Assembly (NCBI GenBank): GCA_963555705.1 | Contig: OY743187.1 | Location: forward strand, 13,840,133-13,904,132 | Direction: 5' to 3' | Length of the DNA: 64,000 bases | Source: Ligustrum vulgare | Lineage: Eukaryota > Streptophyta > Magnoliopsida > Lamiales > Oleaceae | Part shown: positions 11,023-22,215 of the stretch, piece by piece | Numbering within the stretch: the first letter of the stretch is position 1 | Layout of the letters: each line of letters opens with the position of its first letter | Notes under the pieces: model-generated | The model's database searches: none | What the model saw: only the letters and a program-made list of their open reading frames with translations | Told to the model about the DNA's origin: nothing | Position numbers and translations under genes: made by a program

Positions 11023-11700
11023 ATACCACATTCACTGGTTAGTGACAATGCGAAACAGTTCAAAAATAGAAGTGTCGATGAGTTGTGTGACGATTTGGGA
11101 ATTAAGAAGCTGTTCTCATCTCCACATCACCCATAGGCCAACGGACAGGTCGAAGCAGTGAACAAGACCATAAAAAATACCCTGAAAATGAAGTTGGAAT
11201 TCAGAAAGGGTGCATGGGTAGACGAGCTACCACAAGTGTTATGGGCGCTTCGAACCACCTCGCACACCGCTACTGGTGAAACACCCTTCTCGCTGGCCTA
11301 TTGAGCCGAGGCGGTATGCCCCGTTGAATTCGGCGTCCCTTCGCTTCGTCTAATTCATTATGACGAAGTTAGGAACGAGGAAGCGCAAATGTCCGGTTTA
11401 GATTTCCTCATGGAAAAGAGGAGTGATTCCCAAGTGGTAATGGCCAAATACCAGAAAAAGATGGCTCGATACTACAATAAAAGGGTGAAGAGCCGACGCT
11501 TCAATATTGGGGACTTGGTCCTCAAAAAGGTTCTTCCTTCAACACAGGAGCCAGGAGTAGGGACTCTAGGTCCTAACTGGGAAGGCCCTTACAAGGTCGT
11601 TGCCGAGGTGGTACCCGGAACATACAAAATTGAGGACCTGTCTGGAGTACCTCTATGTAATCCTTGGAACACGGACCACCTTCCCCGCTATTTTCAATAA
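11023..11700 (+). pseudogene. T1 integrase, C-terminal part
   Basis: The integrase core resumes after the solo LTR with SDNAKQFKNRSVDELCDDLG and the last catalytic block ([17 protein letters not shown]), then [21 protein letters not shown]. It ends with the C-terminal domain GDLVLKKVLPSTQEPGVGTLG and a stop at 11698-11700. Nonsense changes lie near 11134 (TAG for CAA) and 11303 (TGA). The last 103 codons are open. Confidence 0.88.
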
Positions 11701-12710
11701 AGCTAAATTCCTCCTTTACGATCCAAGATTATTTTAGTCATGACGCCAATCTCTATACTAGACAAACATAATGGATAAATGCACGTTCCAAGATTATTTT
11801 GGTCATGACGCCATACGTACACGTTATGCATAAAAATTGTTAAGGACAAGGGACTCTCATAAGGTTAAACTACAATCACCGTGTAAGAATTGAGAGTTTT
11901 TAAACGCGTTCGAATGTTTGTCACAATCATATTTTACTAGTAAACATGAATGCTTCGAACCACTCGGATCTAAGGTACATGTACTCATTAACCGCCATTC
12001 ACCGTGCAATACGTCTGGAATCATTCGAAATTAACCAAATATTGTCGTATAAACCAAAATCCTTGGCGCTTTAAGTTAGTCCATACATACGGAGCGCCCT
12101 CTTGTGCGAAATATTAAACGTTTACACAAAGTTGTCGATGCTTTCCTACATGCTCTTAGGCGAGGCGCCCGTAAGACATATGTGTACTAAATACTGTGTA
12201 ATCAAGCGTAATCCCTATATTATTTTTAAAACGAAATGACTTACGAATTTACAACATGACCACGGTGTATGGGTTAAAAATATTCACGCCATTTGCAGAA
12301 GCTCATGCAAAGTTATAAGTATAAGTGCTAATGAATATAAGGTGAAAACTGCCCGAAAGTTGGTTTAAATCAGATCCAACCAGCAAACGTGAACGCATTA
12401 AGCTCGTTAGATCTGAGGGACTAGACATTTACAATTAGACATTTACAATGTCCCACATATCATCATACGATTACGAAGCCTTCGCACTTGGAAATATTCA
12501 TGCTTAAACAGATTATTAGAAACGTTGCTACGACGAAATGTAAATAAACCATTCCATTCATAAAAATGAGGCATTTACAGATCAAATAAATGTTGCATTT
12601 ACAGTATTAAGGTGCCGGAGCACTTACAAAAAAAGAAGAAGAGAAAGAAGAAGGAGAAAACAACAAAAATGAACAACACTAACTAACAACTAGACTGAGG
12701 TGGAAGAAGA
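11701..12710. other. T1 region between pol and antisense ORF, no gene seen
   Basis: This is AT-rich DNA without a credible reading frame. It contains a short direct repeat (CCAAGATTATTTT-GTCATGACGCCA at about 11720 and 11795). The corresponding part of T2 (61574-62341) is equally empty. This is the usual non-coding spacer of Tat elements. Confidence 0.6.
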
Positions 12711-13706
12711 TCAGTGTGGAGGAACGCCCTCTAGAAAGCCCTTGCTGGATGCGTCTAAAGGATCTGCAGGAGCATCTTGAGGCTCGGGGTAGAATGCTTC
12801 AATGGAGGACAGGTCCAAGGTTGGAAAAGCCTCCTTTACGACCCCCAAGGCCATCCTAGCCCCTAAGTTCCCAAAAATCCGCTGCATAGCCTCATACTCA
12901 GAGGTCTCTTCAAAGGTGTCCTTGAAGTCCTGGACAGCTTCCGACACTCTAGTTTTTAAAAGCATTCTCCACCCGTGTCGCAACAGTCTGTTCCAAGACT
13001 TCAGTGATCCTCGTTTGCATGTGTTTTTCCAGCAAGGAAAGGTCCTCCTCTGCTTTTGCCCTAGCCTCCAGCTCCCTCCCCAGTTTTTCATTTACCGCTG
13101 CCGCCTCAGCTTCTAGCTTCAACTTGGCTGCATTAGCGGCGGCCAGGGCCTCAGAGGCAATAGACTGTGCATGATTGGAATCATCCAATTTTTTGCATAA
13201 GGCCGCCACGTCTGATTCAGAGGCATGGAGGTCGTGCTTCAATTTGTCATTGTCCTCTTGGAGGAGCTTCGTATTACCCTCTATTTTGAAGAAGATTTGC
13301 GGGCTATGGACAGCTGGGCCCTAAGGTCATTGATCTCCTTGAGCATATTGTCAGCGTGGCGAAGAGCAGTCTCAGCATCCCTCTTATCCCGTTGAGCTAC
13401 CTCCACGGAGGACTCTACCTCGTCAATGAGAGCTAGAGCTCTGGCGTTCATAGCCTTGGCAGCGAGTAGCTTCCGAGACGGAGTAGCACTGGAGGAAAAG
13501 GCGGCCCAACCCTTTGTCCAAAACTGTTCGGTAATTAAGGCCGCCCTGGCTGGAGGCAAACTGGGGGAGTCGAACAACGAAGGGCTGAAAGTGACATCTC
13601 TGGGGAGGATGCTGGTTTTAATATGCTTAAACTCTTCCGCCCCCTCTGGTGTCACTTCATAATCCAAGCCCGGCATGGGCACAGATGGCTCGTTAAGAGA
13701 TGCCAA
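12711..13706 (-). pseudogene. T1 antisense ORF, coiled-coil protein, truncated
   Basis: On the minus strand, three overlapping frames (13706-13281, 13242-12949, 13091-12711) spell a protein matching the T2 antisense ORF at 62342-63516. Shared blocks include ARAALITEQFWTKGWAAFSS, LLAAKAMNARALALIDEVES, a long Glu/Lys/Ala-rich heptad-like stretch (KLKLEAEAAAVNEKLGRELE) and SEYEAMQRIFGNLGARMALG. Antisense extra ORFs between pol and the 3' LTR are known from Tat-lineage elements; their function is unknown. Here the frame is broken at least twice. Its 5' part is lost at the duplication junction, where the first codons (MASLN) come from the MED22 fragment. Confidence 0.75.
13680..13700. other. Tandem-duplication junction
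   Basis: Sequence belonging to T1 (antisense ORF region) changes at about 13687 into sequence identical to that starting at 329. The two sides share only a short overlap, TCGTTAAGAGATGCC versus the T1 side ...GGCTC. The rest of T1 (start of the antisense ORF, polypurine tract, 3' LTR) is absent between 13687 and the second segment copy. Confidence 0.8.
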
Positions 13707-14986
13707 ACTCGAGACAATTGTTGTCTACTTCAACTCGAACACCAATTTAAGCAACGAGTCAGCTGCCTAAACCCATTTGTCAATACTTGCAGTTAGTCAA
13801 ATGAATAGAGAGAAGGATTTTAAAAACTATAAAAATTATACACATCAAACATGATATTAGCCGTTTGATGCAAAAACACAAGGCTCAAGATTTTGTGCCT
13901 AGTTTTTGGGTTGGAAATGTTGAAGATATATAGGCATGACTGTGATTTTTCATTTGACTGAATACTTTGAAACACATATTTGCAGATGAATCTTCACCTT
14001 ACATGTAAGGACCATAGATATCAGTTTGCCTGGACTCAAGCCCGATCCCTAGCCCCAAGTGAGGTTACAATCCAAAATCAATTGGTAATGGATGAAATAG
14101 TCCACTTAGGTTATGTGGTTATTTGGTTCATGGGTTAATTGCATGGGGCACTATAATAAAAAATACCAAATTGAAGAATCCGGTTGGTGATGAATTTACT
14201 AAAAAATATTGTCTTCCTTCACTGCCATCTCCTTTCCCTAGCACTGTTAGCATTGATTCTCTTCTCGACTCCCAAGCTACACACCGGCGCTACCTTTGAC
14301 CACCATAACCACGACTATGGCCACCACCACCACCACCACCACCACCACATAGACTGGACCACCACAGCAACCACACATCCACCATTGTTGTTTCTTCCCC
14401 GCTGCTTCCTATTTTTCGATGCACCGCCGCCCAAAATTCTGAAGGGAAAAAACCTGAAATCGATTTGAACATGGCGGCGGAAGAATCTGAGGAATCGGAT
14501 TTCATGCCACAATCAAAAGAACAGTTCCATCCAGTCATCAAAACACCACGAGTTGTTCGCCCCATCGTCTCCACCATAAATGTCAAAAGCATCAGCGAGA
14601 ATTCAGGGCATCAAGCCACTGCCACGGCAAGCAAGTGTTGAAGAATCCAACGGAAGTGGAGGAGGAGGTTGAAGCCGAGGCAATGCCAGCCATTGTATCT
14701 GATTCAAAAAACAGGGTTAGTCATCATGGTGGCTCAATGGTTGTGGTGGTGGTCGGTGATCGTGAACTATACTTGAAAGTGTATATAATAGTGCACGAAA
14801 AGTGTTTGATTAATGTTTGAGACAAAGTATCATAAAAACAGTATAAAGTTTCAAGCCGTGATACTACAATTTCGTTCAAAGTATCATAAAAATTTGATGA
14901 AGTTTCGTGTTATGATATCAAAATTGATAGTAACACAACTATCATGTTGTGATACTTTACAAGTATCTTATAAGATACTTGTAAAA
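13688..14986. repeat. Duplicated segment A, copy 2
   Basis: Same orientation as 329-3236 but without the hAT element: the empty site reads ATATAGGCATGACTGTG at about 13927-13943. It includes the intron/exon remnant of MED22, the His-rich reading frame (14184-14468, nine His) and the AT-rich tail. It carries no independent gene that I can defend. Confidence 0.9.
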
Positions 14987-16227
14987 TGTTGAATTCGGGC
15001 CCAAAGAAAGGTACAGTGATCCACCAGCGAAGGCCCAATAGTGGCCCAATGGACCATGATCCACAGCTAAAGGCCTAAAGTATCACCTGGGAAGAATGCC
15101 GAGGTGGTACGTCGAGCACACCTCTTTAAGCCGACCTAGTTAACGCCTAGCCGATGTGCTTTATACCCAGCCGGGGCGCTTTACGGTGCTGACCAGAAGA
15201 GAGAAGGAGTCAGTGATGGGACACTGCCTTTACCAAGACGTGACAGGCGCCCATCCCCTACGAAATGTAGCAATGATTACGGTTGAAAAGCAAGGTTGTC
15301 ACTAGGGGTGGGCGTCGGTCGGGTTGGGTCGGTTTTTTGCCCAACCCGAACCCAACCCACCACGGTCGGGTTGATAAAAAATCAACCCAACCCAACCCAA
15401 TTACGAATTCAAACCCAACCCAACCCAACCCACCAAATTTCGGTCGGGTTGGGTCGGGTGGTCGGTTTGGGCTTTGGCCCAATTAGTAAAATTTTTGAAA
15501 AAAAAAAAAAAACACTCAAGAATCTATCTTTAATTCAAAATCAATTATGTACACTACAATAACCAAAAATACAATAAATTGAACACTTGCTAATAAAATT
15601 AAAATATGTTCAATCAATATTTAAATAAGTCAAGTTTCATTACTTAAAAAAAAAAAAAAAAAAAAAAGTCTTTTTTTTTGTTGGGTTGGGTTGGGTTGGG
15701 TTGGGTCGGGTTGTTCACCCAACCCGCAACCCGACCCAACCCGAAATTTTTTTTAAAAAAAAAACCCAACCCAACCCAATTTTCATGAAAAACCGACCCA
15801 ACCCGATCGGGTTGGGTCGGTTTGGGCGGGTTGATCGGGTTGGGTCGGTTTTTGCCCAGCCCTAGTTGTCACCTCCGTGAGCTGGGGTAATGATAAGTGT
15901 AAAGTATGCCACGTGTCGTGATCCGAGACAAAAAGTTCCTCTATAAATAAAGCACAATTGTCTCCAAGTGAGGGGTGAGCAACTTCTGATTTTTAACTAT
16001 ATATTTCTCTCACTCCCTTTTCTCTCTTTTACACATTTATATTTCCCGCACCCAATATATATTTGCCCAAAAATGAGTACTGACTTAGGCATCGGAGTGC
16101 AAACGGGAGCCACCTCGGCCCCCTTTGCAAACTGATTGTTTGTCACAGTACGCAGGAGGTCCACGTGTCCAAGAGGGAGGAGTTGAGACGTGTTGGTCCA
16201 AGGTCCATCCGGATTTTGTGGTCAACA
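14987..16227 (+). mobile_element. Solo Tat LTR, interrupted by a hAT MITE
   Basis: It begins TGTTGAATTCGGG and ends GGTCAACA. Removing the 562-bp MITE and one 8-bp target duplication leaves 671 bp, the same length as the T1 5' LTR. No primer binding site or internal sequence follows: 16228 onward is AT-rich flank (TAAAGTATCATG) resembling the DNA just before the LTR. By eye it differs from the 3237-3907 LTR by roughly 2-3%, mostly transitions. Confidence 0.88.
15303..15864. mobile_element. hAT-type MITE with TTGGG arrays (562 bp)
   Basis: Terminal inverted repeats are TAGGGGTGGGC (left) and TAGGGCTGGGC (right, read inward). The 8-bp target duplication GTTGTCAC is perfect (15295-15302 and 15865-15872). 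The ends are filled with (TTGGG)n on one strand and (CCCAA)n on the other, so the element can fold back extensively. Short frames across it are artefacts of the repeat. The same terminal repeat is found on the element at 60238-61101. Confidence 0.9.
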
Positions 16228-16454
16228 TAAAGTATCATGTTGTGATACTTGTAAAGTATCATAAGATACTTTTAAATTATCACAAAATGATACTTCAGAA
16301 TACAGTATTTTTCAAAAAAAAAAATTGAAGTATTTTTCATTTTTTTTTTAAATGAAGTAAATTTCAATTATGATACAAAAAAATGGGTATTTGTGCAAAC
16401 GCCCCTTAGTTCATTCCTCACAATTGATGTAGGACATTTTTGTATACCCAACAG

Positions 16455-16769
16455 CAGTGTTCTAAATCACGCGCACTATGCGCGCATACGCGCATCGCTT
16501 TGGCGAAAAATGCGTTTTGAAATTTTTTTATCTAAAAAGCGCGCGCGTAAGCGAGTTTAAGTGCGCACAAAGCGTGATGAAGCGTGCAACTGCCTTTTTT
16601 TTTCTTTTTTCCTTTTTTTTTTATTTATAACTTGTTCAAGTATGGGTAAAATTTAAATCAAATATCTAAGAATGGAAAAACGCTTTTTAACGCTTACTCC
16701 CGCTTAAGCTTCAAAAGCTTGACTCTTGGGCTTCACGCTTCGTCACGCTTCACGCTTTTTAGAACACTG
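16455..16769. mobile_element. hAT-type MITE, CAGTGTTCTAAA ends (315 bp)
   Basis: Perfect 12-bp terminal inverted repeats CAGTGTTCTAAA...TTTAGAACACTG are flanked by 8-bp target duplications with one mismatch (CCCAACAG at 16447-16454, CCCAAAAG at 16770-16777). The interior is rich in alternating GC (GCGCGC, ACGCTT repeats). No coding capacity. Confidence 0.85.
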
Positions 16770-17379
16770 CCCAAAAGTGCATATTTGTGTATGCATTTAC
16801 CAAAAATCAGAATAAGATCTTACCATTCTAGCAGCGCGCATCTCCATACACTGTCGGATCCTACAAATGTCGAGCACCAGTGACGCGCTTTTTTTTTTTT
16901 TTTAGATTAATAAGCCCACGTTTGATGCTCTTTAAATCAAAACCCTTTTTTTCCCATATTCATTTTCAACCACGTATTCACACAATAAAGTTTTCTGTAC
17001 GTAAATTTTAATTTTCCCCTACATTTCAAACACAAATTCTACAAAAAAAACACTTTCTCTTTTAAATGGGCATTAGACATGGGCTAAGTGAATAGGAACC
17101 CAATTCAAAATGTGAAAATTACATTCACCTCTACTTTTAAATATCCTAATTCATAAATCAGATCAAACTTATATAACTTCAAAATTTAGGTTGTAATTAA
17201 TAATTAATTAATTAGAATAATAATAATGATAATAATATTCTAAAATACTCAACCTTACTTGCCCTAATCAATTTCTCTACATTCAATCCACATCAACTCT
17301 TAGTCCATAGACCACCTCAGCCCCTCCTCCTCCTCCATGACCTCACCCCATCCCCCACCATCAGGATAGTCAGCGCAAC

Positions 17380-17840
17380 TGCTAGCGGCCTCTCTTTGGG
17401 AAACTGTGCATCTCATGAACTTTAGAGAAAGCATCGCTTAAGCATCCTAATGCTTCATTGCTGAATCTACACCATTAGCACCAGGAACTCTTGATCTACC
17501 ACATGATGAACCAATATTTTCCTTCATCTTACCCGTCTGTGGTGAACGAGATAGACCCACCCCATGTTTGGTTTGGGTCCCTGCTTCTATTGCTCAGTTT
17601 TTGGCAAAAAGTTTACCGCCTCGAAACGCAATAATAATAGAGTCCTCCATTTTTGACTTATCGACCAAGGGTTTAGTGAAAGTGACCTTCTCTTCTTTGC
17701 AAAATCCTTGGATTTGGACTATCTGTAAGCAGTGGTCAGCATGGGCCAAACAAGGGAGTCTGGGCGCTTCCTTCCACTCAAAGCTCAAATCACACGGGGA
17801 GAATGATCTTGGTGATCGGAGGAGGAGGCGATGGTGGCGA
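17380..17840 (-). pseudogene. Unidentified degraded gene fragment
   Basis: On the minus strand a continuous frame reads SFEWKEAPRLPCLAHADHCL, then VQIQGFCKEEKVTFTKPLVD and MEDSIIIAFRGGKLFAKN. After one stop (TGA near 17600) it continues in the same frame as AIEAGTQTKHGVGLSRSPQT and GSSCGRSRVPGANGVDSAMK before two more stops near 17445. The base composition is higher in GC than the flanks and the residues look protein-like through the stop, so this is probably a decayed exon. I do not recognise the family. Confidence 0.45.
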
Positions 17841-18431
17841 CTGTGACCTAGTGAAACTGTGAACTATAATTGTTTTGCTCATTCAAAAGGGAAAATTCAA
17901 ATAAATTGGGCCATGGTAATAGGCCATATCCTGAGCCCAAATCAAATAAATTGAGCTGAAAGACAACAGATAGTCCAGACTTCATTTTCCAAATTTCCAA
18001 TCCGTTTTGCAGTGAGATAATTTAACCAATGCTTATACAACTTTATTCTATATTACGACTTGCTCACTCAACTTTAAAATATTATATGTTGTTCACCCAA
18101 ATTTCTTTAACCGTTTCTAATCCATCACCCGACTCATTTTCATCTATTTATCTTGACGAAAATTGACACATGGACGACGGGAATTCTAGTGGCACACTAT
18201 TCCTGTAAATTCTACCCCCTTTTGCTAAAAAAAGCTGCTATAGGATTAAGTATTAAAAAAGTCTAAAATATTATTCATTTCTCAAGTTAATGTCCCAAAT
18301 TCAGATTAACGTGTGACAACATTTTTAAAAATGGGATAGAATTTAACATAATAATGTGCCACCTAGGATTTTCGTTGTCTACGTGACAATTTTGGTCAAA
18401 AGAAATTTATAAAACTGAGTAGGGTGATTAA

Positions 18432-18706
18432 AGATGGCAAAAAAACCCGCCCCACAAGTCGGCGGGATGAGTTTGGCGACTTGAAGCGGGTCATGGGATG
18501 GGGGTGGGTTTTGGTCGCCCCGTCCCGAATACAAATTTTCAAAAAAAAAAAAAAAAAAAAAAGAAGTATATAAAAAATGCAAAAAAAAAATAAATTGGAC
18601 GGTAGGGCTGATTCGCCACGAACTCGTCCTGCCCTAAAATTCGCAACAAAAAAATTGGCTTGCTTGGCATGGCAGGAATATTCGACCTGAATTCGTCCCG
18701 TTGCTA
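18432..18706. mobile_element. Probable MITE with GATGGCAA ends
   Basis: Left end AGATGGCAAAAAAACCCGCC and right end TTCGTCCCGTTGCTATC form an imperfect inverted pair around GC-rich CCCGCCCC/GGGGTGGG blocks and a poly-A core. The ends resemble those of the hAT-type element at 40543-41298 (GATGACAATGGGTC). I could not find a clean target duplication. Confidence 0.4.
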
Positions 18707-18937
18707 TCATCATAAGCGATGGATGAGAAATGATTAAAGATAATTGAGTGAGTAACGTGTAATAATATTTTGAAATTCATAGATAATTGAACGAGTAACG
18801 TGTACTAATAATATTTTTAAATTAGATGAGTATGCACTAATATATGACAGAGGTTGGTGAGCGTTAGTCTATTATGTTATGTTTGATTGCTTATTATTTG
18901 CCTAGAAAATGTCACTTCATGGAAAATAATTTGGACC

Positions 18938-19072
18938 ATGCTACACAAACAAAATGGATTACAAACTGGATGACACACCCTCACATGGAGAGGGGTCCGC
19001 ACACTGTGAGACCCTCCTGTATGTGAGTAGTGTGTCATTCAGTTTGTCATGTATTTTGTGTGTTTAGCATTA
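18938..19072. mobile_element. Short foldback MITE
   Basis: ATGCTACACAAACAAAAT... on the left pairs with ...TGTGTGTTTAGCAT on the right. The two arms, about 40 bp each, include ACTGGATGACACAC and GTGTGTCATTCAGT around a central TCACATGGAGAGG...CTCCTGTATGTGA stem. Short element, no coding sequence; target duplication not clear. Confidence 0.6.
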
Positions 19073-19198
19073 TTCAAATAATTTCTATCTTTTGTGTTTG
19101 ATTGTAAGATTTGCTTGAAAAATATTTTCTTGGTACAATCACTTGAAGCACAAATTAGACAATTTTTTTTTGAAAATATTTTCTCACCATTTTACTAA

Positions 19199-19673
19199 GG
19201 GTGTGTTTGATACACCTTTCTTTTCCATGGAAAACCAAAATTCCACACAAATTTTCCAACTACTAGTGTTTGGTTGGCAAAATTCTCCTGAGAATTTGAT
19301 TTCCAACTAGAGACCCCACGTGCCAGTTTTCTTGCAAATTAAGGAATTAGTTTTCTTACCTACCCAGACAAATGAAGACTTGATTTTGCACTGCGTTGGA
19401 TTCGTTTCGTCGTTATTAATTGATTTTTTTTTTTTTAAAATAACAATATTTTTATTAAGTAAAAATATGTGAAAAAATAGAAAAAAATATAATTTTATTA
19501 CAATAGCTAAATTTTGCTTTATTTGCCATAAAAATAATGTCAATCAAATAACAAAAGTTGAAAAATTCATCACTTTTTCTACTTAAAAAATTAAACTAAT
19601 CAAACAAATTATCCAATTCTCAGGAATTCATTTTCTTTCCACCCAAATTCTATCATCGTCATCAAACGCAGCC
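19199..19673. mobile_element. Tourist-like (PIF/Harbinger) MITE (475 bp)
   Basis: Ends GGGTGTGTTTGATA and, read inward from the right, GGCTGCGTTTGATG are flanked by the 3-bp target duplication TAA (19196-19198 and 19674-19676). TWA duplications with GG(G/C)TG-GTTTG ends fit Tourist-like elements. The interior is AT-rich with TTTTCC/GGAAAA motifs. Another member of the same type is in the response-regulator gene at 43475-43888. Confidence 0.75.
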
Positions 19674-19734
19674 TAAGCAAATATTTTCTCACACAGTTGG
19701 AAAATAAATTATGCATTCTCTTTGATGTTTTCTA

Positions 19735-20363
19735 ACCGTTTTCCGTTTTCCATTTTCGAAAATGTGAAAAACGCGTTCTCTTTCGCTATTTTTGGAAAAA
19801 AAATTTCGAAAATATTTCCAAATTTTGTAAAGGAAAATTTTCGCGTTTTCCACCCATTATAACTATAATATGAAAACGTGGTGTTCATATTAAAAAAAAA
19901 AAATTAAATAATCAAAAAATTTGAAATTTGTCATTTTTAATTACATTATTAGTCATTGATTTTCAAAACTTGTCATTTTAATCCTTAAATTTTGAAATTT
20001 CTTTCCAAAATATCCTCATTTATTTGCAACTTAGGTCCCTCAACTTCAAATTTTCTTGCACATTAGTCCGCAACTTTTATTTTTCTTTCAATTTAGTCAT
20101 TCTTGCATTTGCTTTATAAGTCATTGTCTTCAAACATGTATAACTTTTGATGTACAACTCCGAATTGCACTCCATTTTTTGTGTCGAACTCCAAATTCAA
20201 CGATCTTTCTGATGATGTATCATGTGCTTAATTATTAAACATTTCTTTTTTACTTTTGTATTGTAGACACTTATTTTGTAAGAATATCATTGATTAAAGT
20301 AAATTGATTTCTGCAAATTTTATTAAAATTTAAATTTTAGACATTATGAGTGATTACAGGAAG

Positions 20364-20439
<76 letters not shown>

Positions 20440-20815
20440 GATTGGAACAAAATGTGGAATGATTACTTTAAAAGGGCAACATGAATTTTTGAACTTTTTT
20501 TTTGACATAATCAAATTGTATGATTGAGGCTATTTCATTTATTTTTGTTATACAACTCAAATATGACATCTTTATTTCATTTATATTCACAAGCAATATA
20601 ATTACAAGTTTACAAAAATAGTTTTCTGCAAAATTTTAAGCATAACGCGTTTTTCAGCTTTTTATTTTTGAAAACAGTTTTCAGAAATAACAAATCAAAC
20701 GCGTTTTCACAAATTTCGAAAAAAGTCATAGAAAATGAAAAAATCGAAAACATTTTCGAAAATGAAAACAGGAAACTGAAATATAAAAAGAACGCAACCT
20801 TTACTTTTCCATCTT
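19735..20815. repeat. Large imperfect inverted repeat, possible DNA transposon relic
   Basis: Sequence at 19735-19860 (CCGTTTTCCGTTTTCC, CATTTTCGAAAATG, AACGCGTTCTC) is echoed in inverted orientation at 20640-20815 (ATAACGCGTTTTTC, CATTTTCGAAAATG, GAACGCAACC). About 800 bp of AT-rich DNA and a (TA)n(GT)n tract lie between. A nearby GAATCAAATACACCC end (20818-20832) may belong to a further Tourist-like copy. No reading frame of note. Confidence 0.4.
20369..20438. repeat. (TA)n(GT)n compound microsatellite
   Basis: About 13 TA units run directly into about 20 GT units, with no interruption. Confidence 0.97.
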
Positions 20816-21005
20816 TTTGAATCAAATACACCCTTACTTTGTATTTGATAACACATGTTTTATATGAAAAAGAATTTCAGAGTTTTTCAATTTTTACATA
20901 AAATAAAAATTATCAATTCACTGGATTCAATTTTTCATGAAAAAGGATAAAATATGTTTTAAAGTATTACGAGAATATCATAAAATTTAATTATAGGGTT
21001 ATTTC

Positions 21006-21213
21006 TGTTATAAAATCATCGAAATCATAAGAACAACATAGAGAGAGAAATGGAGAGAGTTTAGAGGAGAGAATTTCTCTTCAAGAATTGGTGTAATAAA
21101 TTGGTAAGTATAGGCTCCTATTTATAGGAGTGGACAATGGCACAATCGTAATATTGTAAAGTTTACAGGGATATAATGGTAATGTCATTCACATATATAC
21201 ATTATTTATAACA
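21006..21213 (-). repeat. Left LTR (3' LTR) of the LOG-carrying element
   Basis: 208 bp, TG...CA ends, next to the target duplication ATTTC on its left and the polypurine tract on its right. It matches 27218-27425 except for one base by eye. Confidence 0.92.
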
Positions 21214-21243
21214 CTCCCCCTTGAATGACATATTACGCAATTG

Positions 21244-21940
21244 TCTGCCTCGTTAAAACCTTGCTAAGAAAACCCAATGGGATAAAACTTGAGCGAAGGA
21301 AAAAGAGTACAGTTGCTCCCCCTGATATTGGCCATCGTCAATCGTTGAGTCTTAATGTTCAAGTAGAACAAATCATGTATTGAATCTTTGAAGTTCTTCA
21401 GTGCTTCAGTGCTGCCTCGTTAAAACCTTGTCAGTAAAACCCAATGGGACAAAATCTGAACGAAGGAAAAAGAGTACAGCCGCTGCCTCGTTAAAACCTT
21501 GTCAGGAAAACCCTGTGGGACAAAACCTGGACGAAGGAAAAAGAGTACAGCATGACAGCATGATTCTCCCCCTGAAGTGTGCAATCAAGTATTCATGAAC
21601 CTTTTGAATAATGATATCATCTTTCTTCTGGAATATATATGAAAATCTTCTTGTGTGTAGTCGATATCATAACATTCTTCATAAGATGTGTATGATTTTC
21701 TTCATTTGTTGATATCATTCCAGTATAACAATGTGTTGCTGAATTATAGCTTGTTGATAGCTATGATGATGCCTCAAAAACCTTGCTAGGAAAACCCTGT
21801 GGGACAAAACCTCAGCGAAGGGAAAAAGAGTGCATTATTCTCATTAATTTTCATCAATACGCCTCAACTGTTGCCTCATTAAAAAAAACTTGCTATGAAA
21901 ACCCTGTGGGACAAAACCTCAGCTAAGGGAAAAAGAGTGC
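21244..21940. repeat. Five dispersed copies of a GCCTCGTTAAAACCTTG unit
   Basis: Units of about 65 bp (GCCTCGTTAAAACCTTG, then AAAACCC-TGGGA-AAAAC, ending GAAGGAAAAAGAGT) start near 21246, 21413, 21484, 21771 and 21874. They are separated by unrelated AT-rich spacers, so this is a scattered family rather than a regular array. Confidence 0.85.
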
Positions 21941-22009
21941 AACGCGTATTTATTCCTTTCATGGAATATTACATGTATATTGGTGCAATCACGAATCTTT
22001 TCATTGTAT

Positions 22010-22215
22010 TTTTCACTTCTGGTGAATAATCAAATTTAGAATTCACTTCTGGTGAATAATCAAATCTATAATTCACTTTCATAGATTGCATCTTTCACTT
22101 CTAGTGAATAATTAAATATTCATTTTCAAATTCACTTCTAGTGAATAATCAATTTCAAATTCACTTCTGGTGAATATTCATTTTCGTATTCACTTCTAGT
22201 GAATAATCAATTTCC
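22010..22215. repeat. CACTTCTGGTGAATAATCAA repeats
   Basis: About eight imperfect copies of TTCACTTCTGGTGAATAATC lie in 200 bp, some with CTTCTAG. Related CTTCTGGTTCAATAC copies occur at 23320-23530 and ACTTCTGGTATCATT copies at 25840-25950. Confidence 0.85.

Noticed and set aside
15283..15562. Forward and reverse ORFs rich in Asn-Pro-Thr
   Set aside because: Translation of the TTGGG/CCCAA arrays in a MITE; no start context or conservation.
14987..16227. 3' LTR of the adjacent T1 element
   Set aside because: T1 internal sequence ends at 13687 and 1.3 kb of duplicated flank intervenes, so this is a solo LTR in a duplicated copy, not the T1 3' LTR in place.
19199..20832. Single 1.6 kb Tourist-like element from 19199 to 20832
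   Set aside because: The outer 3-bp flanks (TAA and TTA) do not match as direct repeats, whereas the inner pair (19199-19673) matches exactly.
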